In this document: piece after piece, positions 40,891 to 48,881 of the stretch
Layout: each line of letters opens with the position of its first letter
Numbering within the stretch: position 1 is the first letter of the stretch
DNA from: Picochlorum sp. 'celeri'
Lineage: Eukaryota; Chlorophyta; Trebouxiophyceae
Reading direction: 5' to 3'
Assembly (NCBI GenBank): GCA_010909725.1
Contig: JAACMV010000027.1
Span: forward strand, 496,001 to 560,000
DNA: 64,000 bases
The notes under the pieces: generated by a model
Told to the model about the DNA's origin: nothing
Seen by the model: only the letters and a program-made list of their open reading frames with translations
Database searches by the model: none
Program-made: the position numbers and the translations under genes

Positions 40891-43572
40891 ATGGATGGGG
40901 ATGCTTCTGGGGTGAAAGAGGAGGACAAGAGGACAGTGTTTGTGAGGGGGCTGGCTTTTTCTGTTGGTGATGATGAATTGACAGAGGCGTTTAGTGCCAT
41001 TGGCCCAGTGAAACATGCTTTTACAGTGAAGAAGAAGGAGAGTCAGACGAAACATAAGGGGTTTGGATTTGTGCAGTTTGCGTTGGAGGAGGATGCGGTG
41101 AGGGCTATTCAAGAGCTTGGTGGGACACGGTTGGCTGGGAGGGTGTTGAAGCTTGAGAGTGCTCACAAACGAGCGTCATTTGAGGAGCGCAAGTCTATTA
41201 AAAAGTCTTTGAATGAAAATAAAGACAAGAAGGAAGACGAGGCTCCTGTGAAACGACAGTATCCTGTGGAAGAGAGCAAGAAGAAGCATAATTTGGTCAA
41301 GACTGTTGCGGTCGGTGGTCTGGGGCCGAATGATATTGATGGGGCTGTTGCGTTGGCAAAGTCTCTTGGAACTGTTGAGGAGGTTGTGGATCCCGCACCG
41401 TTGTCTATTGTGAGACAGTATCATTTGGAGCAGGATGGTTGTTCTGGCTCTGTGATTCTTGTACAGTATGAAACTGTGAAGCAGGCATTACATGCGATGA
41501 AGGAGTTGCATGGGTCAGAAAGACGGTTGCGTCCAGGGAAAAAATCGGCGAGCATTGTTCTGTGGGCTCGACAAGTGTCTGGTGAAGGGAAGCATTTGAA
41601 AAAGTGGAGGGTGGTTGTGAGAAACATACCATTCAATGTGACGGAGCAGGATCTTCGTATGGCGTTCAAAGACTGTGGTGCTTTGTGGGAGGTTACTATT
41701 CCTAGAAATGCTGATGGCCATTCTCGGGGTTTTGCATTCGTAGGATTCACATCAAAGGCTGATACTGAAAAGGCCATTGCTCGGGTGAATGCTACTGATA
41801 TAGCTGGTAGGACAGTCGCTGTTGATTGGGCCGTCTCCAAGAGAGACTATCAGTCAAAAGAAGCTGACACAAAGGCGGTAGCACCAGTATCATCATCATC
41901 TGATGATGATGATGCTTCAGAGAGGCGTATTAAACCAGGACAGGAGCTGGAAGAAGAAGAAGAGGAAGAGGCTGCTCTTGTCGACCCAGAAAAGGAAAAG
42001 AGTATTGTCAACAATGTCTTGGATAGTATTTTAAATGCAGAGGAGGAAGTCAGAGATGATGAAATGACATCAGCATCTGATGAGAGCTCTGGTCCATCCT
42101 CATCCCATGATGACTCTGCAACCACTTCATCATCTGAAGAAGACGATGATGATGATGAGATCAAAACAAAAGGAGAAGAAAAAGAGGAAGAAGAAATAGA
42201 GCATAAAGAGCATAGCGCAGTAGAGGAACTGAACAAGAAGGCAGAACAATTGCAACGTGCCTTGACACAAGGCAAAGAAAAGAAAGAATACCATGTAGAA
42301 CCCGGAGCCACAGTTTTTATCAGAAACATTCCAGTAGATGCAACGCAAAAAACAGTGTTTTGGGCCATGAAAAAGTTTGGATTCGTCCAATCTACACGAC
42401 TTGTCCTCAACAAGTCCACGAGAAAGCCCAAGGGAACTGCTTTTGTCGATTTCAAATCAGTTGAATGTGCAGAAAAAGCTGCCGAGGCGTCCCGTAAAGC
42501 AAAAGAAAAGACAGGACCACCAGTCATTATCGCCGGTATGCCTGTAGAAATTCACATTGCCTTGGGAGGGGATGATATTCGAAACCTCGCCATCCAAAAG
42601 AAACAGGAAGGCGCTGGAGACCGGCGCAACATCTACCTGTCAAAGGAAGGAACCGTAGCAATCGGAAGCGCAGCATGGAATGAATTATCGGCATCTGACA
42701 AATCAAAGAGAGCAAGAGCCATGGAAGAAGCAGAGCTCAAGCTCAAGAGCCCCAACTTTTCAGTCTCAGCAACCAGGCTCAATGTGAGAAACGTTCCAAA
42801 ATCATGGGATGAAGACCGCCTGAAGAAACTCTTCATCGACGCCGTCAAAAGACGAGCGACCAAAGAGAACCCAAAGGTAGTCCAGGCCAAAATTTTGAGA
42901 GAAAAGAGTACTGAATCCTTGGGACCTAGCAAAGGTATTGCGTTCATAGAGTTCAAATCCCATGACCATTCCCTCTGTGCCCTTCGAGAGCTCAACAACA
43001 ACCCAGATATATGGGGGAAAGATCATCGACCTATAGTAGAATTCGCCATAGATAATGTTCAGGTATTGAAAAAGAGAGAAGCGATGCTCGACAGGCAAAA
43101 GAGGAAGAGGGCAGAAGAAGACAACAGAGTCTCAAAGTCTGAGAACAACAAGGCTACTTCCACTCGTGCCACAAAGGCAGCAGCAAAACCGACCAAGTCG
43201 GGAGATGATCCTCCAAAATCGAAGCGAAAACTTCGTATGGAGCGAAGAAGCATGCTCAAACAGCGCCAGAGGGCCATGCAGGGCAAAAACTCCACTCAGC
43301 AGGAGCAGGATGAGAGCAAGACAAAATCCCAGCGCCGCAGAGAACTCAGAAAGAGAAAAAAGGACACAGACATCCTCACCGCCCTCGCCTCCTCCGGCGT
43401 AGACGACAGCAGCACAAAGAAGAAGAAGAAGAAAAAGAAGAGTGACATGGATGCTGTTGAGCACCTGGCTGCCAAACGAATGAAGGCCTTTACCACAACC
43501 GCAGCTTCAAAAAAGAAATCTGCTGCTGCTGCTGCTCCAACCTCAAAGCGATGGTTTGAGCAAGACTCGTAA
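40891..43572 (+). CDS. NOP4: Nucleolar RNA-binding protein RBM28/NOP4
   Basis: 893 residues, no intron. Four RRM domains: RTVFVRGLAFSV with KGFGFVQF; a divergent one starting LVKTVAVGGLGPND; KWRVVVRNIPFNV with SRGFAFVGF; and ATVFIRNIPVDAT with KGTAFVDF. A further RRM-like unit begins TRLNVRNVPKSW. A very acidic Ser-rich linker (SSSDDDDASE and several Glu/Asp runs) separates RRM3 and RRM4, and the C-terminus is highly basic, with KKKKKKKKSD. This layout is that of RBM28/Nop4, needed for 60S ribosome assembly in the nucleolus. Several runs are built on GAA/GAT/AAG triplets and may vary in length between strains. Confidence 0.9.
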   Translation: MDGDASGVKEEDKRTVFVRGLAFSVGDDELTEAFSAIGPVKHAFTVKKKESQTKHKGFGFVQFALEEDAVRAIQELGGTRLAGRVLKLESAHKRASFEERKSIKKSLNENKDKKEDEAPVKRQYPVEESKKKHNLVKTVAVGGLGPNDIDGAVALAKSLGTVEEVVDPAPLSIVRQYHLEQDGCSGSVILVQYETVKQALHAMKELHGSERRLRPGKKSASIVLWARQVSGEGKHLKKWRVVVRNIPFNVTEQDLRMAFKDCGALWEVTIPRNADGHSRGFAFVGFTSKADTEKAIARVNATDIAGRTVAVDWAVSKRDYQSKEADTKAVAPVSSSSDDDDASERRIKPGQELEEEEEEEAALVDPEKEKSIVNNVLDSILNAEEEVRDDEMTSASDESSGPSSSHDDSATTSSSEEDDDDDEIKTKGEEKEEEEIEHKEHSAVEELNKKAEQLQRALTQGKEKKEYHVEPGATVFIRNIPVDATQKTVFWAMKKFGFVQSTRLVLNKSTRKPKGTAFVDFKSVECAEKAAEASRKAKEKTGPPVIIAGMPVEIHIALGGDDIRNLAIQKKQEGAGDRRNIYLSKEGTVAIGSAAWNELSASDKSKRARAMEEAELKLKSPNFSVSATRLNVRNVPKSWDEDRLKKLFIDAVKRRATKENPKVVQAKILREKSTESLGPSKGIAFIEFKSHDHSLCALRELNNNPDIWGKDHRPIVEFAIDNVQVLKKREAMLDRQKRKRAEEDNRVSKSENNKATSTRATKAAAKPTKSGDDPPKSKRKLRMERRSMLKQRQRAMQGKNSTQQEQDESKTKSQRRRELRKRKKDTDILTALASSGVDDSSTKKKKKKKKSDMDAVEHLAAKRMKAFTTTAASKKKSAAAAAPTSKRWFEQDS

Positions 43573-43762
43573 CCATCATCTTACCTGATCCCTATTCTCA
43601 TAACAATATTTTAATAGTAGTAATATAAAATTGTTCAGATCTGTCAGAAAAAGGATAGTAGCGGGAGGATGTTTTAAACGACTTCTTCAGAAATCGTCAG
43701 AAACAAACACTTCAGCAGCGAGTTTTCTTTCATCCACATAGGACTAGTATCACATATCTAGT

Positions 43763-44522
43763 ATGGCTCAATCACTGATTCAGCGATTGCGATTACAGAA
43801 TCCATCCAAAGCTCAGCGCACTGTCGGTAGGGTGACCAGACTCTTCACCACTCGGGCAGCAGCATTCGACGCTGATGTAAGCAAGATCAACGTATACACG
43901 GCATACACGGTATACAAGGGACGAGGTGCCATGTCTCTCAAGCTGATCAAACCCACATGGGAACGAATATCGACCGGAAGTGGCATCAGAGTATCCAGAG
44001 AAGGAACAGTGCTGCTAGAGTTTGCCCAGTCCAAGGGAGAGCGAGTGTACGATTGGGACAACAAGGGCACATTTGCTATGAATGCGGTGGAGTGTGGTGA
44101 TATTCTCGAGGCTATAGAGACATCGACTGAGCGATCCTTCTTCCACGACCCCAACAGAATGGGGTCTGCCCAAGGGGCTGTGACCAAGACCCTCAAGTTT
44201 TCACCTGCAAGAGACTCTGGGTACTTTTTCAGTCTCTATGTAAATGACAAGTCCGCTGGTGGTGTGGTGACATCTCGCTATGATACTGCAGTATCCAATG
44301 CTGAACTGCGAGTCATCCAGCAGGTTCTTCAGGTGTGTCCATACATAGATTGATTGTCATTGATGAATGAATCCCATCTTTTGCATCTCCTTGATGCTGC
44401 AGTTTGCCATTCCACGGATTCTTGGTTTCGATGAAATGTTCGCTGGAGCTCCAGAAGTAAAAGATTCAACATTTGCGGCGACAGATTATGATCCGCCACC
44501 TCCTCCTCCTCCGCCATTTTGA
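43763..44522 (+). CDS. WHY: Whirly single-stranded DNA-binding protein
   Basis: Organelle single-stranded DNA-binding protein that protects plastid or mitochondrial genomes in plants. Exon 1 (43763-44332) and exon 2 (44403-44522) give 229 residues. The first 33 or so residues, ending VTRLFTTRA, look like an organelle-targeting leader. YTVYKGRGAMSLKLIKPTW corresponds to the KGKAAL-type motif needed for oligomerisation and DNA binding. RVSREGTVLLEFAQSKGERVYDW, FFHDPNRMGS and the C-terminal FAIPRILGFDEMF, encoded by exon 2, complete the fold. The protein ends in a Pro run (DPPPPPPPPF). The splice joins VIQQVLQ to FAIPRIL and is needed for the last helix. Confidence 0.92.
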
Positions 44523-44549
44523 GAATAGTACGAGCAGTGCTATGCATGT

Positions 44550-44807
44550 ATGGGCGCCACCTCCTCCAGTAGAGGAACGAGGGCGCAACCAACCACCATG
44601 ATGCCAATGCGCTCCATCATCCCATTCATAGCATTATTCGCACTACTACTACTATTACTATATGAATTATATTTGAAATATTACGAAGACAACCCCATAT
44701 ATACAACCAGAGAAAACGATACCTGGGGTCCTCAGCGCAACGGAGATCTGACTATCAAGGTCACGTATCCGGGTGGCTTCTCTGGAGACTATACCACCAA
44801 GATATAG
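44550..44807 (+). CDS. Small single-pass membrane protein, or alternative first exon
   Basis: 85 codons, 27 bp after Whirly and 25 bp before the sulfotransferase start. One strong span (SIIPFIALFALLLLLLYELYL) is followed by a short polar tail (KYYEDNPIYTTRENDTWG). I recognise no family. MMPMRSII at 44598 has the better start context. Its layout, a short tail, an anchor and a stem, is that of a Golgi type II protein N-terminus, so it could be an alternative first exon of the next gene. A GTATCC at 44766 would splice in frame to 45010. A separate 85-residue gene squeezed between two others is the other reading. Confidence 0.4.
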   Translation: MGATSSSRGTRAQPTTMMPMRSIIPFIALFALLLLLLYELYLKYYEDNPIYTTRENDTWGPQRNGDLTIKVTYPGGFSGDYTTKI

Positions 44808-44832
44808 TCTTTATTGTATATATACATAGTAT

Positions 44833-46174
44833 ATGGGGTCACCGACCAAATACGGGTCCCCATTGGGTGCTCAGTCTCCCAGTGGGGCGGGAACGGCTCG
44901 CTCAAGTATGGGCCAGTTCTTTTTCATGGCAATCATTGTGATATGGTGTGTAGTTTTAATTCATTATCAAACGATATAGAGCACAATGATAGGATGTGTA
45001 TGCGTGCAGGTTGTCGGTGCTGACTCTGGAGAGGACAGAGACGGTTGGGCGATACATGTCTACATCGTTCAGTGGCGACACAGAGAGCAAGAGTCGCCTG
45101 GAGAATGCTCCAGCAAAGAATGCAAAGCCAACATTTGATACCTCTATACGAACAGTACAGGAAGATGAGACCAAGTATATCACCCGAGGGAAGAATATGA
45201 CGTGGAGATTTCCACGGGATTTGCCCTTTTTGGAAGCTTTACCAACATGTGAGACGTTGAAATGCGTTCGCGATGCTCACCTTCAGCCTCGCGGCGATGC
45301 GCGGTTCAACTTTCCTCACTTTATTATTGCTGGGTATTCAAAATCGGCGAGTACGAGTCTGTATAAATATCTGATCCACCACCCAGAGGTGATTGTGCCA
45401 AAGGTGAAGGAAGCCAGTCTGTTTACTGACAGATGTTCCTTCGAGGGAAAGCGAATGGACTGCCCGGATGAACGCGTTCGTGAGTATATTCAAGACTTTC
45501 TCAGAGCAAAAGGATTCAGTCAAAAGTCTCGAGGCCAGCGCGCCGTGTTTGAAGCAACACCACGAATCATGGATCTTGGCCCAGTGTTTGCAGAAACCAT
45601 GTATGACCTCATGCCTTGGGTCAGGCTTATTTCGAGCATGAGAGAGCCAATTAGTCGCTCTATATCCAAATATGTCATGTTGTGGGATAAACAGATTGAC
45701 AGTTGCATGACCAATAATACCCTGACCCATTGTTTGACTCGAGACAAGACCCCCATTATGGGCAACCCTAAGAAATCATACTACTCTCATCCGCTCAAAG
45801 CGTGGCTGGATAATTTCCCCAAGGAGCAAATTCATCTAGTTCAGTATGAAGATTTAGTAGGAGAGAGGCAGTCTGAGGAATTGATTCGACTCAAGGAGTT
45901 TATTGGTGTGTCTGTAGATGGACTCCCCAATGAACTTGATTTTGGCGATGCTAATTGTAGGCATTGTCGTATTCAGCCAGAAGGATGGCCTATGAGGGAA
46001 AAAGTGTACAGAAGGTTGATAGAAAAGGTGAAACCTGATGTGTTGGAACTCGTCAGACTGATTGATCGGTATGGTATGGGCAATGGCACCAGGTGGTATC
46101 AAAATTGGGAACGGGTGTGGAATGAGAATTTGAAATCCTGCAAAGACGGCATCTGCAGTATTCAATTATCGTAA
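44833..46174 (+). CDS. Golgi-type carbohydrate sulfotransferase
   Basis: Exon 1 (44833-44945) and exon 2 (45010-46174) join at a Trp codon, giving 425 residues. The N-terminus has a short cytosolic tail, then the anchor QFFFMAIIVIWLSVLTL created by the splice, then a stem, the type II Golgi layout. FIIAGYSKSASTSLYKYL is the 5'-phosphosulfate loop and LISSMREPISRSISKY the 3'-phosphate site of PAPS sulfotransferases. A late DANCRHCRIQPEGWP and RWYQNW are typical of the end of the fold. The acceptor is probably a cell-wall or glycoprotein polysaccharide, but cannot be read from sequence. Several sequons (NMTW, NNTL, NGTR) fit a lumenal enzyme. The intron is 64 bp. Confidence 0.82.
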
Positions 46175-46390
46175 ATACAGTAGTAGTAGTTTTTTTAATA
46201 ATAATTGTTGTTGTTGTTGTTTTTATGGTATGGAAATACCAGTAATATAGTTCGGTGTGTGTAAAGAAAAAAAAAGGAATTAGAAATTAGAATCATCATC
46301 CTCGTGCTTGGAGAGTACACAGAGTCAGAAACAATAATAATAATAATACCGAATGCATTTATTCGTACTATAGCATTGAAGAATTCACAA

Positions 46391-46879
46391 ATGCAATCCA
46401 ATCGGTCGCTGAGGCGATTATTACATGTCCACATACCTGGGTCTGCACGGAGAACGAGTTCTCAGTCTAGGAATGGACATGATGATGCTGTTAAAGCACG
46501 GGATGAACGCTTGTATGGGGGTATGAAGAGTTTGGATATTGTTCTTGAGGATGGAGGCAAGGCACCGTGGAAGAGCTGGAAATGGCATGTGTGGCAAGGC
46601 ATTGCTGCCACATTTCCAGCTCTGGGCATCTATGTGACTGCACAGTATATCGAGTCGACACACGAGTCCAAGCAGAATGCCAATGATGAGGATTCTCATG
46701 CCTTGACGGCAGAGCCTCTCGATCCGGAGAAGAAGAAGGAGAAGGAGACTGCGAGGGCAGGAGACTCTGATCACCTTTTGGCTCGGTTGGAAGATAGGAT
46801 GAATGCGTTGGAAGCGCAGTTGGAGTCTCTTCGCATAACGAAAAAACAATCAGAACAGGAAGAAAAGAGACTACAATAA
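46391..46879 (+). CDS. Hypothetical organelle-type protein with coiled-coil end
   Basis: 162 residues from the ATG at 46391. The N-terminus MQSNRSLRRLLHVHIPGSARR is a basic amphipathic leader typical of mitochondrial import. A possible membrane segment (WQGIAATFPALGIYVTA) follows WKSWKWHVW. The C-terminal 60 residues are charged with heptad leucines (LARLEDRMNALEAQLESL), a coiled coil. I do not recognise a family. An upstream in-frame ATG at 46304 would add a hydrophobic stretch encoded by an AT-repeat and is less likely. Confidence 0.5.
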   Translation: MQSNRSLRRLLHVHIPGSARRTSSQSRNGHDDAVKARDERLYGGMKSLDIVLEDGGKAPWKSWKWHVWQGIAATFPALGIYVTAQYIESTHESKQNANDEDSHALTAEPLDPEKKKEKETARAGDSDHLLARLEDRMNALEAQLESLRITKKQSEQEEKRLQ

Positions 46880-47023
46880 AATAAACACACATGAAATACG
46901 CCCTGACTACAGGGCATCACCAACAGTAGTAGTATTGATTAAACACATGATGAGAAAAAAACGAGCAATGAATGAATGAATATATGAATATAGGTGCGTA
47001 TACAGCAGCAGCAACGACAAGAA

Positions 47024-47440
47024 TCAATAATCGTCGTCATCGTCATCATCATCATCGTGATGATGTAGCACTCGGCGCACCCGGCCATCCCCATTGGCAG
47101 TCTCCTCCTCAACCACCATAACCACCTTGGCCTTTTCTAATATAAACTTGCCCTCCTTATACTTCTGGCTCTGCTCATACGCCGTCTCATATTTCCAACC
47201 CAACACATTCCCGCACGTACTACACTGAATATCACACACGGTGTGCAAGCCAGTAATCAACATTCGCTCCTCCACCGTCCCCTCTGTCACATTGACAACA
47301 TTACTAAACAAATACGCCCTCCCATGCCTCCCCTGGAATGCCTTGGACACCAACTCTTGGTGATCTGCAGTGTGCGTTCCACACGATTCGCACGTGTATA
47401 TCGAGTCCCCAGACAGGAACTGTTTGAACACGACTGGCAT
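47024..47440 (-). CDS. YPEL: Yippee-like zinc-binding protein
   Basis: 138 residues. Yippee fold with two CxxC zinc pairs: YTCESCGTH and IQCSTCGNV. Further family marks are GRAYLFSNVVNV, MLITGLHTVCDI, LGWKYETAYEQSQKYKEGKF. In other eukaryotes these proteins belong to a nuclear or ubiquitin-ligase (GID/CTLH-associated) context; the role here is unknown. The C-terminus is unusual: HHHDDDDDDDDDY from a CAT/GAT microsatellite. The ATG at 47440 is the first in frame after a GTG-only extension. Confidence 0.9.
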   Translation of the reverse strand: MPVVFKQFLSGDSIYTCESCGTHTADHQELVSKAFQGRHGRAYLFSNVVNVTEGTVEERMLITGLHTVCDIQCSTCGNVLGWKYETAYEQSQKYKEGKFILEKAKVVMVVEEETANGDGRVRRVLHHHDDDDDDDDDY

Positions 47441-47923
47441 ACTGTTGTTGTCCCTTCCAGTCAGGTACGCCTCTAATGCTATCGTTCTCGCCACAGCAGT
47501 GCCAATAAATCGTTTTATAGTGTTTGATAAGACGTCTGTGTGTAGTAGAATACGCTGTATACCAAAAAAGGAAGAAACGAATGCCTGGGTGAGTGACAGG
47601 GTTTCTTCGACACCAACAATGTCACCTTGTTACTCAATGTATCACGTCCTTGTATCTCCTGATTCGGTATATGTAGAAATTGGTATGGCTGTGGGGTGGG
47701 AGTGAACCCAATGGGTATTGGTGGGGCTGTCGGTCAATTGAGCGCGACAGAGGTACCCACGTTGGTACCTGCATCAGGAATTTTTAAATGTCTTATTAAT
47801 GTACGAGCATGGGATTTCAAACAAATCATTCACACATCCCGAAGAAACCATCATTCATTCATGTTGATATGTATTACATATTTCATGATAGAGAGCGAGC
47901 AAGAGAGAAAAGGATATATAGGC
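47441..47923. promoter_or_regulatory. Divergent promoter region Yippee / hypothetical gene
   Basis: 483 bp. It contains two GGTACC sites near 47753-47769 separated by CACGTT. The frame of the downstream gene stays open through part of it but without protein-like sequence. No gene called. Confidence 0.4.
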
Positions 47924-48862
47924 ATGGATGCGACATGGTTTGATACGACGACAAGAACAACAGCAACAACAACAACAACAGCAGCAGGGTCTGCAACGGG
48001 GAAGCAAGCTCGAGCGCTTGGTCCTTCATCCCTTGAGCATGATTCAGGAACGGATCAAAGCAATATGGAACCGTGTTCTGTATCGTCAGGATTTTATGGG
48101 ATGGATTCCTTTGTCCTGTGTGGGTCTGATTGGAGAGTGCTGCTGGGGTTGTTGGTGAGGGTGTGTCAGTCATATGAGAGAAAGCGGGGAGGTCGCGGTG
48201 AGCTGATCTGGATCATTACCTCGAAAAGTATTATGAAAGAGAGTGATTCAGGGATTATAGGGTCGATGCGGGAGGGCATTTTGGATAGGGTTAGGATCAA
48301 GTATGTGGATACATTGTATGATGTGATTCGGTTGGGGTCTGCCTTGCACATGTTGGAGGTGCAGCAGTACGGGACCATGCCGCGAATGATATTGTTTCAT
48401 GGGCTTGAGCGTATTGTTGATTCGTCGCATGCGATTATTCCGAGGCTTCTTGGGCAGCGTGGTGGGAATGAGAATAGGGCACATTCAAGTGCTGTGACGG
48501 TGGAGATTTTGTTGTGTAGAGCATTGGCCATTGTTGCCGATGCTCTGACGTATCACGAACGGTATGAGGATGTTCCGGTGTTGGGAGCCACGTGTTTGTC
48601 ACAGTCTATGCAAGAGCCTCCGAGGTTTTATTATGTGTTGAAGCGGTGGTTGCATACCATGTATGGATGCTATCCGTGTGTGGATGGAAGCGTGCATCAG
48701 AACACGTGGATGGTGTCTGAGGTTGGTTTAGATGCATTGAATAGACCAGAGAGGAAGGGTAGTCGAGTGGTGTGTCAGGTGTCGGCTGATACCAGAGCTG
48801 TTCTGGAGACGACAGTCCTGGAAGAAGAAGAAGAAGAAGACGACAGAGGTGATGATGAATGA
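47924..48862 (+). CDS. Hypothetical protein, possible RecA-fold (SWSAP1-like) without Walker A
   Basis: 312 residues from the ATG at 47924. After a Thr/Ala-rich start, alternating strands and helices (FVLCGSDWRVLLGLLVRV, LIWIITSKS, RVRIKYVDTLYDVIRLGSALHML, RMILFHGLERIVD, VEILLCRALAIVADAL) follow the order of RecA/RAD51-like proteins: a first strand where the P-loop would be, and LFHGLE where Walker B would be. The P-loop Gly-Lys-Thr is absent. SWSAP1 and similar partners of RAD51 look like this, but the resemblance is weak. The C-terminus is a Glu/Asp run. The stop is 19 bp from the converging SMARCC stop. Confidence 0.45.
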   Translation: MDATWFDTTTRTTATTTTTAAGSATGKQARALGPSSLEHDSGTDQSNMEPCSVSSGFYGMDSFVLCGSDWRVLLGLLVRVCQSYERKRGGRGELIWIITSKSIMKESDSGIIGSMREGILDRVRIKYVDTLYDVIRLGSALHMLEVQQYGTMPRMILFHGLERIVDSSHAIIPRLLGQRGGNENRAHSSAVTVEILLCRALAIVADALTYHERYEDVPVLGATCLSQSMQEPPRFYYVLKRWLHTMYGCYPCVDGSVHQNTWMVSEVGLDALNRPERKGSRVVCQVSADTRAVLETTVLEEEEEEDDRGDDE

Positions 48863-48881
48863 TAATGTATAATGTACATGA

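Noticed and set aside
41850..42527. 225-codon minus-strand frame within RBM28
   Set aside because: Ser run is the complement of the acidic GAT/GAA repeats in RBM28.
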